Below are positions 1 through 12,321 of a DNA stretch of 64,000 nt, piece after piece. Location of the stretch: positions 62,288,672 through 62,352,671 of the forward strand of contig NC_088708.1 in assembly GCF_963576615.1 (NCBI RefSeq), given 5' to 3'. How positions within the stretch are numbered: position 1 is the first letter of the stretch; each line of letters opens with the position of its first letter. The position numbers and the translations under genes are program-made. This DNA is from Watersipora subatra (taxonomy: Eukaryota; Bryozoa; Gymnolaemata; Cheilostomatida; Watersiporidae). The notes under the pieces were generated by a model. It saw only the letters and a program-made list of their open reading frames with translations, was not told where the DNA came from and ran no database searches.

Positions 1-417
1 AGGTCTGCTAGTAATCACTACTTTATTACTACTTGATTCATATCTCTTGATACAGTTTATTTATAGAAGATAGAATTCCTTGATTCAAATGCCATAAATC
101 TTATAGATGGTGTAATTTTTGTTAACAAATAAAGTATACTCACGACTACCTAATTGCGTTGTTTGAATGATTTTATGTTAGTTTGAATAAGCTAACAAGT
201 GAACAGGAGAAACAGTTCAAAAAAGTGCACTTTAAAAAAGAACATGTATACTTTTAAAATTCATCATTTAATCCAATGTTTTACGTAACTTTTCACAATA
301 TTATATTTTGAGCAAGTATCAATCTAAAGTAATCTGGAACTTGTAGCTGTAGAAATGCGTTTCATTTGTCTGCTACATTTTTTTATACATAAAGCTGCTT
401 CTATTCTCATTCTGTAG

Positions 418-515
418 GTTTCTGCATAACACAGTACATCTATCTTGTAGAAATGAGGTCATCATCAGCAGATAAAATGGAAAAGGAATCTAACGAATCA
501 GACCGAATTAGACTG
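418..515 (+). CDS. Upstream receptor gene, exon with extracellular segment
   Basis: Acceptor TTCTGTAG before 418 and donor CTG|GTGAGA after 515. Two leading bases then 32 codons, starting FCITQYIYLVEM and ending SNESDRIRL, with no stop. The exon exits in phase 0, matching the next exon. No family recognised. Confidence 0.5.
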
Positions 516-3500
516 GTGAGAAATGCTCTAACACACTCTGGGCTTACACTGCGTATATCTATGATATTATGCAGTGCAGGCTAGGAGCAGAGCTAATCAT
601 AGAATTACCAAGCTCTAAGCCTAGAGTTATTTACTGGTAGTTTTTTGAAAAGAGGGGATAAGCCCTTAATAAAAATTAAAACCTGTACAGCTGGAGCCAC
701 ATCCCTCCAACCCCCACTAAAAATCTCACTTCAAAAACCGGCTCTTTTGTCTCAATACTTACCTCCTCAGTCTTCTTAGCCTGGCCTTCGATATTTCACA
801 GTCTCCAAGGTCCTTAACAAAAGGAATTTGATAGTGACCTACTGATAAATTGTCTAACCACGGCTTGTTAGTTTTCTACATTTTAGACAAGCAGGCTCTC
901 GGTAAATATTTCTATGAAATTAGTGTTTTAGGTGGTTAAAAAAGTGGAAAACAATTTTGCTTGGAAACTTTATGTAGAAGAAACAAAGGTCTCCCAGGTT
1001 ATGGTTGTCCTGACACTATCTGATAGATATGAACGCATCATTTGGAAAAGACCTGATTCAGGTATGTTATTTTACATAGACATTGCCAGTTAGTACATGT
1101 TTATTTATAAACTAAATCAAAGAAAACCAAGGTTAGATAACCATAGACATGCACATGTCTGAATACAAACAGTACCATACGATCTCTAAATATCAGAGTC
1201 TATTTTTAGACTGTTGTAATGCTAGATAGAACAGGTGACTACCCCACTGATAGTTCCTACCATCGGCCTCCTTGCTCTAAAGATTGAGCTGCCTCTACCT
1301 GGCCGTTTACATATGACCCTGGCAGTATCCCTTTAAGTTGAGCTGTCTATATGTCAATTGATCATATAGTTTTCTTTTTATTGCATCAAAGTAAAAACTT
1401 ACAGATTTGTGAGAATTATGCTTAGTGTGATGTAAATAATTGAAAAAAAATTGTGGATGAGCTGCTAACGAAACATCCCTGAAAGAAATGCTAAGTAGTT
1501 GTGTTAAAATCTGTTTATTTTACTAGCTTCTTGGTTCAAGTCATTTGACCTAACTAATTTGGTTTGTTATAGAACTAGAACAGTCAAAGTCTGGCTTTTA
1601 TAGGAACTCACAACTAACCGCTTTAAAACTAGTTTTGCTAAGTTATTTTTCACATCGCGCCGCCTCGACTCAGTTTTAATAAAGATTCGAAAGGAAAACA
1701 GCTGCTTAGATAAAATTTTAGCCATAATTTAGTGTGGTATTTCAAATCCCTGTATTTTTGTTATTGCAATGAAGAACTATAACTAAATCAAGGATTGACT
1801 TTTTAAATGGTAATTTCATTTTTTCTAATTACTTTATTTAATCAGCAGTCAGCAGTGATAGTCATGCTGTATTCATAAGATCTTGAGAAAGATAAGCATA
1901 TAGATACATTTATAACACATTAATAAACACATTTATTGGGAAGCTTCAAAAACTGGATATGATTAAACATACTTTTGATCATTTTATCAGGTTTTCTGTC
2001 TTTACAATAAAACTCTTGGTCACTTTTGTTGCAATTATGCATTATTATTTTTCATGATTGTGACATTTCAATGCCAAAATTTTTATCCCCTCTAATCTGA
2101 TAAGAGATAATAAATAACGCTTGTTTGTGCAATCTATCTTTGGACACAACAACAGCTTAAAAAGGCAGCCATTCTTTTTTTTATTCAGTAGGGTCTGTAT
2201 CACAGATGCTGAAGCTGTTTCATCACAGACGCTGACTGATACAAAAAATATGTTAGAAATCCATAGCATTTTTAGTTCGTAATTGGAAAGGTTGGTTACA
2301 ATGAAGCCCTTACTGTTACTTCAGTCTCACAAAAAGCTAAATAAATCAACAATTTCCTGACACTTAAGTTAGCAGAGCAGCCACCGCACTTCAAAAGCTG
2401 CGCTACAATTTTTATTACCTATTACCAAGTTCCCATACAGCGATAGTGTAGTGGCATAGGTGCCCCAGTGCCAAAGCGCTGCGCTGGGCGAACAAGCAGA
2501 TCATGTCTTCATAGGGCGCTATAATAGCAGTGCATTGTTTGCGCGACCCTTATGTCAAAGAGTATCTTTACGAGGTAAGATAGATAAAGGATTTCAGCAA
2601 CAGAAATTTCTAGTATGAAGCAACAAAAAATCAAGACTTATGTGCCCGCACAAGTGTGACGCCATTGGTCTCTAAGGCTATTTCCCTGGCATAAAGATGA
2701 TAAACTCCGTGAGTGTTTTGCTTTCAACCAGTGACACTGAATCAGGAAAGAGTGAGATTGACACAGCCATTTCCATGATGGCATTGCAGCGCCACATGAC
2801 GCTGTGCCATTACGTTATCGCTCTATGGAAACTTAGCAGATGTATAGTTCAAGGAAATTGTTACTAGCTGTTATGCTAGTTAACTCTTTGGGTGCCAATA
2901 AAGATCAAGGGTCATTTGCCTGGTTTAAACTAAACCCAGTGTTATAAACTTGCAGCTATAAATAAAAAAACTGACTCAGTTGTTGTGTAGGAGAGTCAAT
3001 AACAAGTTTTAAAATCAAAAATTAGTGACAGCAGTGAATATTTAAGACTGCATTTCAATGCTCTGTATTTCTTCATTATGTTGTGTATAAACATTGGATT
3101 CATGCTTGACTTCATAGACCCATACTGTCTATGTACCTCACCTTATATAGTATCATACATTATATTGCTTAGTTTAAATAAATAATAACCAACATAAATA
3201 ATAAAGGTCTGCACGGTTAGCCCAGATCTAACTTTTCTTTTAAAGATTCTTGTGACTTGCAAATACTTTTGTCAGTACACAACTCTCAGTCGCATAAAGT
3301 ACTTAATTTTAATCAAAAAACTATCACCACGGTATAAAGACAGTTTACTTGTGTACATAACTACTACTGTGACAAGCAAAAACTTGAGTGGGTACACAAC
3401 TCGCACTGTGGCAAACAAATAGTTGCTACAGGGGCAAAACTATGGCATAAAATACTTGCCACGGGCACACAACTCTCAAGTATCAATATTATTATTGTTG

Positions 3501-6500
3501 GTATATAGGAGCGCTTAGCAAAAAATTTTATTCCATGGCAGCTTAAGGTTACACAGTCATTATAAGGAGTATAAGGTGAATATGATTCAAATTTTAAAAC
3601 CCTAAAGAAGGATTGACGGCATTGTTGCTACTGAAACTAACGTTCAAAGAGAAAATGGTTTCACAGTGAGTCTTCTCAAAAAAATAATCTAATGATATTT
3701 TCATAATAATCCATAATATTAAATTTGGTGCCAACTCTAGTTCTATAGGAATAGAAGAAGTAGTAGCTGTAGGAAAAGTTTATTAGCCAGTGTAGTTGCG
3801 CTTAAGTGTTCCTGGAGCTCATACCGAGTTAGCCTGGGCATGACTCTCGTGGGGATTGGGAGAGAGAGCTTGGGACACATAGCGAAAAAAAGGAAAGATA
3901 ACTTCTGCAAAACTAGCGACATATGTTACATATGACGCTCAGACTGATACTAATGGAAGCGTGTCGTTAGATTCAGATCTCACGATGTATTAGATGTGGC
4001 GCGTTTAAAACCCTAGGGTCATGGTCACGTGACTTAATCTCGTAAAAAGCTTTATGTTTTTGATAAGCTGGGTGGGTATGTAGTACCCGTTTGATAATAA
4101 AACGATAAGAACCATAGGTTACTGTTCTCTTGCGTTTTCACGTTAGCAGCTTCATTTCATATACTGATAAAAAAATGGAGCGATTCAAAAATTACTATAA
4201 AAGCTAGGCATAGTCACACCGAGATCAGAACAGTTTCAAGCTTCACAGCATATTATTGCAGGTTTTCACCAATTTATAGTTTTTCCTACTGGCCTCGAAA
4301 AAAGTATTTGCTTTCAGATGGCCCCGTTTTGCAGTAGTAGGTGCGAGTTGTTCATAACTGTCGCGAGTAATCATAATACTCGCAAGTAAAATAAAATTGA
4401 CATCACTTTTTACTAGATAAACTTTTCTATACTAGCAGCTTGCAATTTATTTTTGTTGTTCTATTGCTATACGTTTGCTATGTTTGTATTGTTATTGTGA
4501 TTTAATTTTTTATTATACTTAAATCAAAACATAATTATTTGAATATATGAAATAATATAACTCCTGTGATTGATTTATTATGCAACCAACATTTCATACT
4601 TACTAACCAGCGTTTGTTTGCTGCCAATTCAGATTAAAAATAATACATAATACTCGCGTAGATCATAAATAAGACCGTCACATGATACTCCATCGGAAAT
4701 AACGATTGCGATATTAGCGACTGCAGAAGTCGACTTTTAGAGTTGTCTTCCCCGCGTGATGCTATGTGTCCCAGGCTCTCTCTCTCCCAATCCCCCACGA
4801 GAGCCATGCCCAGGCTAATACCGAGTCAGGATGGCCTAATCCGTGTTGACCAATAATAGCTGCCAGCGTTGAGTCATAAACTAAAGTTGTGATTAACTCT
4901 TAGCGTTACGTTACACTAGCTTTTGTAGACAGCAGCCAGATTTGAATTACTTCAGTCAATTATTAAGTTGTCAATTACCATGGGATTATTTACTAGAGAT
5001 TACAGGTCAGTTGTCTATGCTGTTTAATTTTCTTATACCCTGTTCAATTGTTTCTTGTCACATTTCAGTTGATGTTCAGTACTTTTACTTGCTATCATAC
5101 AGTAATTTTTCATATTGTATAGCATTCATAATTATTGTGCTCAACAAGTTGGTATGGGAATAGTACTGAAATGTTCTTTTAGGTTTCACGGTACTCAATA
5201 AAGATTGCGACCTGCATAATAACCAGTGAAATCACTTTGCGTATAATCCTATGCATTGAACAAAGTATAGAGTTTCTAACAAAACTCTATACTAAGCTCT
5301 ATAGTAGCAATAATCAGGAAGCATTAGTAAATTTTTTAGGTCTTTATAACTTATTTAATGTTTGATAAAAGTTTCTACTGTATAACAGACCTTGACTTCT
5401 TAGTTGTACAGCTAGTTGGTTCTCTGTCTACATCTTGTACATTCACTAGCAGTTTTGGAGATAAAAGTTAACTGATACCTTTTTTCTTAATGCCTGCTAG
5501 GAAATGGTTACATCAAACTTTGAGAACAAAATTTTTTATATCAGTCTCTAAAGCTCAAGTGCCCACATGTACGTGCGTCTGTGTGTATGTCCGTGTGTCC
5601 ATGCATATCTTTCACATCAGCCAATAAAATTTAAAAATCTATTTGATTTTGTTTTCAATTGATACATTTCTAATGTATATGACAAAAACATCTACAAATA
5701 TAAATAATTATGACTTCCAAGAAAAGCGACACATGATAGGTTCAAATGAGCGTGATAAATAACAAACGTTTAAGAATTCTAGGCTATTACTCACAAAAAT
5801 TATAATGACTTAGAATTATAACCACATCATCAGAATCTCTCTGGCTACCTTTATAAATCAGCTATTAATATTTGACAGTCTGAACCAATGCTGCTCTCAC
5901 GCAATAAAGAGCCCTGTATTCAAAGTCGTGCGATATTTGCTCTTTTTGTTTCTTTATTGATTTTAAGTTGTTTTGGTTAAACCTCTTGCTGTTTATAGAT
6001 ATTCAAATCAAAAGATAGAACCTTTAGTATTGTAACTATTGTTACTACATCAAACAATGATACAAACTTTACCATAATCTATATATATAAATATTGGTGT
6101 TTGTTTTTTGTACCCCCTATGTCCAATTATAGAATCAGAATCTACCGTTCACAAAGCGACAAGCTAACCTGTTGAACTACACAAGATACAATAAATTCAT
6201 TGAGCATATACTCATTAGTTGGGTAAAAATATGTATAACAACACTGTGTTATGTGCAATGTTACTAAAGCTTGCTCTCACTGCTCTTATTAGTAAGTTTA
6301 GCAATACGTATACTAGCTTACTCAAACTAGTCCATGGCAACCACATTACCTGCCACTGTTTGTAAGCTGTTTTTCATTTCTTGTGCTACGCCAAGCATTC
6401 AGTAGTCTATATATATACATAAATGGGAAAGTAGGTGTGCCCCTCCAGCTATAGCTATTAAAAATTAGGAATGAATGTCCATTCCCTGCTGGATTTGATC

Positions 6501-9500
6501 TCGGAACCTCTCATTCACCAGGCAAATATTTTATCAATTAACCCGCGTGAGATAGATGGATTCACCGGGAACGTATGTCACTATGTGGGTAAAAATACGC
6601 ATACCGCGGTGCGTTACGCAAGTAATTAAAGCTGTGTAATGTGGCAGACAACCACATTACCTGTCACTGTTTATAAGCTAATTTTGAATGCCTGTGCAGC
6701 GCCGAGCATTTCGTTAGTCATTACTATAATACAAATGGTCTCCATCCCTACATGTATGTCGAAAGCCACGGCTGATAGCTGAAAAATTTTTTGTGTCATA
6801 CAGGATTAGAGCTCATGACTTTCAGCATGGTCGACCAACACTCCAACAACTGTTACTGCCCACTCGACTCACCAGTCCTTTTGACTAACTCGTAAATATA
6901 TTGGTTACACCTGACAATCTCTCACGAAACTCGAGCCTGCTAGAGTACTAGTCTAATATAAAACTAGAAATCAGTAAAGGAGTTTCTTACTCAACCATCA
7001 TACGAACAAAATCTAGCTATGAAGAAACCCACAACAAAAATTCTTATTTCTTTACAAAATATCTCTAGAATTTATTAGGGAACACACTGTTCTGCAATTT
7101 GCAAATTCTGCCTCCTCAAAACTGATGATTTTTTCCTTGCATTTAACAGTTTTATTGACAATAATAAATATCAATCATAATTTGTTTTCAACATATATTT
7201 TAAAAGATTAGCAGAAGTTGCATGTATTTTATAAACAAATAGGTGGATCGCAAAAAGTCAACAGTATTCGCCTATTAAAACTATTAAATGTGAAACCTTA
7301 ATTTCACATTGTTACAAATATAAACAGGAGTAAAATAAGTTTCATATAGAATACATAGAAGAACGATAACACAGCTGATATTTTCATTGACAGAAAGTCA
7401 AGCCACCAGTCCTTGGAGTATTATAGGTCTGATTATATCCAACATATGTCTTGTGATGGCGCTGACATCTCTCGCTGTCTTCTACAGATATCAACTGTTG
7501 AGGTGAGGGGCTTCTACCAATACAAATAGCGTGTTAACTAATTATAAACATATTTGCTCTGTGTAAAAACCAGTTTATCTCTTCAAATATGTGATTGTTG
7601 ATATTTGCAAAACTTCAACTCGCTCTAGTAGAAAACTGAAAAGTAGAATTTCAAATTCACATGTAAATTCTTTCCTTTTGTAGACAAAGAGAGAACTCTG
7701 TGAAAAAACTGGATAGCATAAGTAAGTTTTCATTGCTTTTAGCTCAGCTTTCCATCCAGAATCCAGTGAAATGTAACGGAATAACAACTTTAACAGTTAT
7801 GGAGTTTTAATCCCATGACCAAACACGAGCGGAGCGGTTGTTTGAGAGGTTTATGATAAATGCAGGTGCACACAACTCATGAAAATTATTCAACAACACC
7901 GTCGCAAACCCTTGTACCGAAATCTCATCAACAAATTTAACCATCTTTCAATGGAGTCGTTTAAGTATAATAACGATACAAAACACATATAAACTTATTT
8001 AAATTATTTACCAAGTCTTTGAAAACTGTCAACAATATCCTAAAACTTACTCATCTGATTGGATTATACACAAATAGACAGATTAATTTGGCCTGAAATC
8101 ATTATTAAAACACGACAAGCCTGATTTTGATTAAAATTTAAGTCATTTAATTAGAACGATTAATTAATTAATCGTTCTAATTAATTTTTATCAAAATTAA
8201 TTAGAACGATTAAGTCGTACGCATTTCATAAAAAAAGTGCGCATTTCACCAGTCTATAGCATTGTTGAATTGCCAAAGGTTTCTAATATTTTTCCGTCTT
8301 TAATATCTTGCAAAAATATTTAATTATAAGAATAATTATTTGATTTTATAAAATTATCATAAGAATAATTGTTCGAATATATTTGTCCGAAGGTTTCTGT
8401 AATAAACGTAGACCGTTTGAGGCGTAGACCGATTTACAGGTATGAAATTGTGGTACACAGTCTATCAGCCTATGTTTTTTCCCAATTACCGAATGTTTCA
8501 TTAAATTATTTGAAACTTTAGCCAAAATTCTTTACATCTCATGTACAGGCTAGGGTCAAACTACAACGCCCCTTTATGATGAAAAATCTTTTTATTTTGC
8601 TCCAGTTTGCAGAAAACTTTCAGACGTGTGAATGCTCATACATGCTTTTTGCTAGATCGCTATCAAAACCATTCTACATTCAACACAACCAACTTTCAAA
8701 CTGTGTATATTACACAGCAGCTTGCCATTTTACTTCTAATATTGCATTTCAGAGATATAATAAACATATTCCCTTATTGCTGCTGTTAAATTACATACAT
8801 TACAGTAGGTTAGGCCTACAGCTTTAACTAATATTCATTTTATTGTTGTAAAACATAGGTTTGAGATAGTAGTAAATTTGGTATGAATTTTTTACAACCT
8901 TTTGTTTTGCATAATTGACTTTTTGAATTTAATTTCAAAACAACTTGACAACTACCATGGACATACAACTTCCCAGAGCACCACGTCGTGGCTGACGCAG
9001 TGCCCGTTCACGTGTCTCTCAATTATTACGGCTCAATAGGAGGATAAATAGAAGGTCCTCACAGCAACCATCAACATCAAATGCTAATGTTCAACAACAC
9101 GCTACTCAAATTAATAACAACAACTCATCTGATTCAGATAATTCTTTAGTAGATGTTGTAGGCGATGTAAATGACATGGACTTGGCAGCCCCTTTGTTTC
9201 CAGATGATGATCATGATTTTATAGACATCATTGACCATGAAAATATTGCACAAAACAAATTGCACGCCCCAATGCTGCACCCTTCATCACATTCCTCATT
9301 TTCAATTTTTAGATTGTCCTGATTTTCAAGAACTGCGTAACAACTTTCTGGGCAGACTTGACAACAACATATCACAGCTCACATGTACTGGATGTAATGA
9401 GAAACATTTCATTACATACAATGCTCAAATACAACTATGTCATATATGCCAACAAGTTCCCTTGTCAAATTCCTGGATTATTAGAATTTCCTTTTTGAAG

Positions 9501-11029
9501 TCGTGCTCCCACAAATTATTTTTATATCATCCCGAACAACTCTCATTTACACTATACTCTGTCAATTCCTGCTGACAACTACTTTTTCAACAACCAGCAC
9601 TACTCTTTCTTTTTTCCATTATCACTTATTCCATTATCAGGTCGTGGGCTGTATGACAGTGGAATTTCTAGTGTAGATGAGATTTCAAACCATAAGAAAT
9701 TTAGAAGCTCATAGCTCTCCCTTGTCTGTACTAAAACAATTTATTATTTGCTTAGAGTGGGTGTCCTTTACTTGTGATATCGTTATGTAAAATTATGCAC
9801 AGAAGTATCTTTGACAGAATGAGTTAGCAGTGAGAGCATTTATTTTGCATGACACATAAATATCATCTCCATTGTCGCTAAAATTGTTTGCCAGATTTAA
9901 GATCGCATACACGGATACTATGAATGCTTACTGACATGTTTGTAGACATGCCATTGTTAAGTGGAACGCTTAGGCGTGTATCAACTAAAAGTTTGCCAGT
10001 CTGACCAATATTTTAGAAAATCCTATATTATATGAATCCATTTTAATCTGGTCGGATGTTTTCTTAAACTATCATCTCCAAAAAATGCTTTTTATTATGT
10101 ATTATTAAAATTGCTATTGAAATATAATTTAATTGAAGGAAAAAAAAAGTGACAAATGTTTTAGTTAGGTTTTGAACACTGAGGTTACCAATATAAAAAA
10201 GAAAAGCCATTATTGTATTTTCTTCGGGAATCGATAATGCAAACAAAAAATGGCAAGAGTTAGCAACACTGCATTATGACATAAAAAGTAAACTTTTACA
10301 TAACTTTTTTTCCCAATAAGATAAACCCAAAACTTTTTAGAACAAGTTTATTTTTACATAATGTGCTCCAATTTGGTTCACTAAGCATTCTACATAAAAA
10401 CAGTTAGTATCTCACCGTGCGTTATAAAACTCAGCTGACAATGTTGTAAAATCAAGGTACTCGTAACTCCTAAAAGGGCTGTCTCTGTTTACGCAAAGAA
10501 GGTAGTACACACATCTGGATAATAAGCTGAGTGCATGTGACTAGTTGCGTTCCTTTTAAACCCTTCACATTGTTAGTACACTCTCTTTCTAACATACGTA
10601 ATCGGATCCGTTGATGATTGCGGTTTGTTGTTCACAAGTACGCTTTTAAATACTACTCCTCTTTTCTATCACTCTGAAATGTGAGATGAAAGAAATTATC
10701 AAGACTTTATACTATTGTTAAGTGTGATACGGTTAGCCGACCCACTATAAAATGTTTTAGAAAGAGAAATAAAACGAGGAAGTTACACTGAAATTGTGCT
10801 TCGACAAGATTCCCATCCATATCTCAATACGTCCTATAGACCTGATGACTCAGACGGCGTGTCAGAGAGCAGTGTTCCATATGAAGGTCCTTCGGTGAAC
10901 ATTGGAGATCAGAAAGTCTTTTACGAAGCTGCAGCACTCGTGCAAAAGGTTAGCGATGAACCAACTGAAGGCGAGTACTCTGCTGTAGAGTGGACACCCT
11001 CTAGTACGCCCCCTAAACATAGCCTCTAA
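418..11029 (+). CDS. Single-pass membrane receptor-like protein, 3' part of gene (exons 418-515, 932-1061, 7394-7502, 10765-11029)
   Basis: Four open segments with GT..AG borders join in one frame (phases 0, 1, 2) into a C-terminal protein of about 200 residues. The first two exons encode an extracellular stretch without a domain I recognise. The third encodes a hydrophobic helix (SPWSIIGLIISNICLVMAL) followed by a basic stop-transfer FYRYQLLR. The last encodes an acidic, Ser/Tyr-rich cytoplasmic tail ending at TAA 11027-11029. The tail holds Tyr motifs YTEI, YLNT and YSAV, which fit SH2-binding consensus forms (YLNT fits a Grb2-type YxN); this is inference. The gene starts upstream of the window. 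An AATAAA lies about 165 bp after the stop. It is the immediate 5' neighbour, on the same strand, of the receptor phosphatase gene. Family unknown; it is not a PTP in the visible part. Confidence 0.6.
516..931. other. Intron of upstream gene, nothing further recognised
   Basis: Non-coding, AT-rich. No repeat or conserved motif seen. Confidence 0.4.
932..1061 (+). CDS. Upstream receptor gene, exon with extracellular segment
   Basis: Acceptor GTGTTTTAG before 932 and donor TTCAG|GTATGT after 1061. Encodes 43 codons (VVKKVENNFAWKLYVEE... IIWKRPDS), phase 0 in and phase 1 out. The alternating hydrophobic pattern suggests beta strands. No family recognised. Confidence 0.5.
2427..2834. mobile_element. 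MITE-like element with about 33-bp terminal inverted repeats
   Basis: The left end (2427-2459, AAGTTCCCATACAGCGATA...) and the reverse complement of the right end (2802-2834, AAGTTTCCATAGAGCGATA...) match at most positions. The interior has no transposase. No clear target duplication was found, so the outer borders are approximate. It sits in the large intron of the upstream gene. Confidence 0.55.
3821..3829. repeat. Target-site duplication, left copy (ATACCGAGT)
   Basis: Identical to 4818-4826 on the other side of the MULE-like element. Confidence 0.8.
3830..4817. mobile_element. 988-bp non-autonomous DNA transposon with long TIRs and 9-bp TSD (MULE-like)
   Basis: TIRs of about 55 bp begin TAGCCTGGGCATG and continue through CTCTCGTGGGG, ATTGGGAGAGAGAG and GGGACACATAGC on both ends in inverted orientation (3830-3884 and 4763-4817). 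Direct repeats ATACCGAGT flank it at 3821-3829 and 4818-4826. Nine-base target duplications and long TIRs are typical of the Mutator superfamily. No transposase ORF lies inside. Confidence 0.8.
4818..4826. repeat. Target-site duplication, right copy (ATACCGAGT)
   Basis: Identical to 3821-3829. Confidence 0.8.
6130..6725 (-). mobile_element. Two diverged SINE-like copies in tandem
   Basis: Segments ending near 6405 and near 6710 share GGGTAAAAATA, CAACCACATTACCTG and CACTGTTT, GCATTC/GCATTT tails and a following TAGTC. On the minus strand the second copy carries a tRNA-like head around 6490-6556 with a B-box match (GATCAAATC). The A box is weak. Exact borders are uncertain. Confidence 0.45.
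6798..6950 (-). mobile_element. tRNA-derived SINE fragment
   Basis: Minus-strand tRNA-like fold region 6800-6874 (GAGTCGAGTGGGCAG ... GAGCTCTAATCC) followed on the plus side by CTGACAATCTCTCACG, a body motif also seen next to the SINE at 32262-32400. Confidence 0.4.
7394..7502 (+). CDS. Upstream receptor gene, transmembrane exon
   Basis: Acceptor TTGACAG before 7394 and donor TTGAG|GTGAGG. Phase 1 in, phase 2 out. The translation contains about 24 hydrophobic residues followed by YRYQLLR, a classic type I membrane anchor and stop-transfer signal. Confidence 0.6.
8147..8184. repeat. Perfect 38-bp palindrome
   Basis: TTAATTAGAACGAT followed by TAATTAATTAATCGTTCTAATTAA equals its own reverse complement. 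A third copy of the arm follows at about 8195-8213. Confidence 0.85.
8957..9575 (+). pseudogene. Decayed coding remnant, probably from a transposable element
   Basis: From ATG 8957 one frame is open apart from a TGA at 8993-8995 and runs to about 9322. It encodes an Arg/Ser/Gln-rich and then acidic stretch. Coding character then moves to another frame up to about 9490, with a CxxC ... CxxC pair (TCTGCNEKHF ... LCHICQQ) that resembles a zinc ribbon near the N terminus of some Helitron-like or other TE proteins. One stop and one frameshift mark it as broken. The family is a guess. It lies in an intron of the upstream gene. Confidence 0.4.
10765..11029 (+). CDS. Upstream receptor gene, terminal exon with cytoplasmic tail
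   Basis: Open frame of 87 codons ending at TAA 11027-11029. The start at 10765 uses AG at 10763-10764, which gives the one leading base needed to match the phase-2 donor at 7502. A stronger-looking TTTTAG ends at 10760 but would break the frame, so the exact border is uncertain by 4 bp. The tail contains YTEIV, PYLNTSY and EYSAVEW, many Ser and acidic residues, and no enzymatic domain. Confidence 0.6.
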
Positions 11030-12248
11030 AATAAGGACTGAGAAGACACCTCAGGTGTATTGTTAAAAAGCACCCTCACCATTTAGGAACACTATAACTA
11101 ACCAACATGGATGCCATCATGTGATTTATGGCGCTGCCTAAACTGTTTGTAGAAATCTGAAGGCGTTCTGTTATGTATTAACATAAAGATTAACAATAAA
11201 TAGAAGCTATCCTATTAAAAATATAGTAATGGTTACAAATTTATTTGGCACATTGCTACAATGTGGTGGACTGAAGGAATGGTTTCAGAGTGAGACAGAA
11301 TTATTTTAAGTTTTATGTATAACCACAATAGCATAGCTCTATATATTCTACATGTAAGCTATCATGGGCTGTGTATAGAAGCTGTTAAAGGACTCTTTTA
11401 TGTTGCCAACCAACCATAATATTGCTATTTATTATTCTCTCACAATAGTAAATATAAATTGGACAAGTGCTACAAACTTTTCTTACTGTGCTATTTTTTA
11501 ATCTTTTATAAATAATGTTTATTCAACAATAAAAATGTGCCTTATAGAATCAGTTAAGGTTTGTTAATTCTTTAGGATGCTGAATGGTTACCTCTTTTCG
11601 TTAACTATACAAAATACATAACAACAAGTTTACTAAAAGGATTTTAGCCTATGCTTCCAAAATACTGGTAAAGTTCATCGGTTTTACATAATTTTTGGAC
11701 CTCAAAAATAACCCAATTTTTTAAAGAACCATTTAAAGTAGTCAAGCAGGCCCAATTAACCTTCAGAATACAGTACGCCCGCATTCAGTTTGGAGCTGAA
11801 GCTAGTTGTACGCAAGATATGTTCATTAAGTGGACAACTCTTAGCCCCGACTAAAGCATACATGCAGATGGAGGGCATTGCTTGCAATAACAACTGTTAA
11901 TATTGTATTGGAGTTTTTCTATGTGTTTGACGCAAACTCTTCAAACCTATCCATTCGATTGCGCCTCACATTGTATTTGTCAACTCGGGCGAATCTTTCA
12001 GTTTGCTATAGAATTGTATTACCTATTCAGCCATGTTTGTATTATCTTTTCATTGAGTTCAAGAAAAAGTAGGTCTAAACAATAACAATGGGCCGTTCAT
12101 AAACTAGCCATAGTTGATCGGAGTATATTCAACTGCAGGTGCGAGCTCTAGCGGCTGTCTTTCTCATCGAAGAGAGTTAGCCAACAGGCGGTTTTACTTA
12201 GCGTTGTGTGACTTGTTTAAAGTGCCATATGATTTTTTTACTCATATC
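11030..12248. other. 3' UTR of upstream gene, intergenic space and 5' UTR/promoter of the phosphatase gene
   Basis: About 1.2 kb without a convincing ORF. No TATA box or initiator could be assigned. The transcription start of the downstream gene lies here or in an unseen upstream non-coding exon. Confidence 0.4.
11191..11198 (+). terminator. Likely polyadenylation signal of the upstream gene
   Basis: AATAAA in AACAATAAATAG about 165 bp after the stop codon. Further AATAAA-like sites occur nearby, so the site used cannot be fixed from sequence. Confidence 0.35.
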
Positions 12249-12321
12249 ATGAGGGCAATCAAAAAAGCATTCACTTCGGCACTATTGTTGCTATATCTAG
12301 AGCTTGTCGTTACGGCAGCAG
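12249..12321 (+). CDS. RPTP exon 1: signal peptide
   Basis: ATG 12249 opens [10 protein letters not shown] followed by [14 protein letters not shown]: a basic n-region, hydrophobic core and small residues before the cleavage site. The donor GCAG|GTAAGT leaves phase 1. The frame is open upstream to 12114 without an ATG; 12249 is chosen because it starts a textbook signal peptide. Confidence 0.8.

Larger units (their letters stand above)
1062..7393. other. Large intron of the upstream gene
   Basis: No coding segment recognised between the two exons. The intron holds the two TIR elements and the SINE-like copies listed separately. The rest is AT-rich sequence without a clear signal. Confidence 0.4.
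7503..10764. other. Last intron of the upstream gene
   Basis: Contains the palindrome and the decayed ORF listed separately. No further feature recognised. Confidence 0.35.

Noticed and set aside
12114..12248. Longer N-terminal extension of the phosphatase
   Set aside because: No ATG in the extension; the signal peptide begins at 12249.
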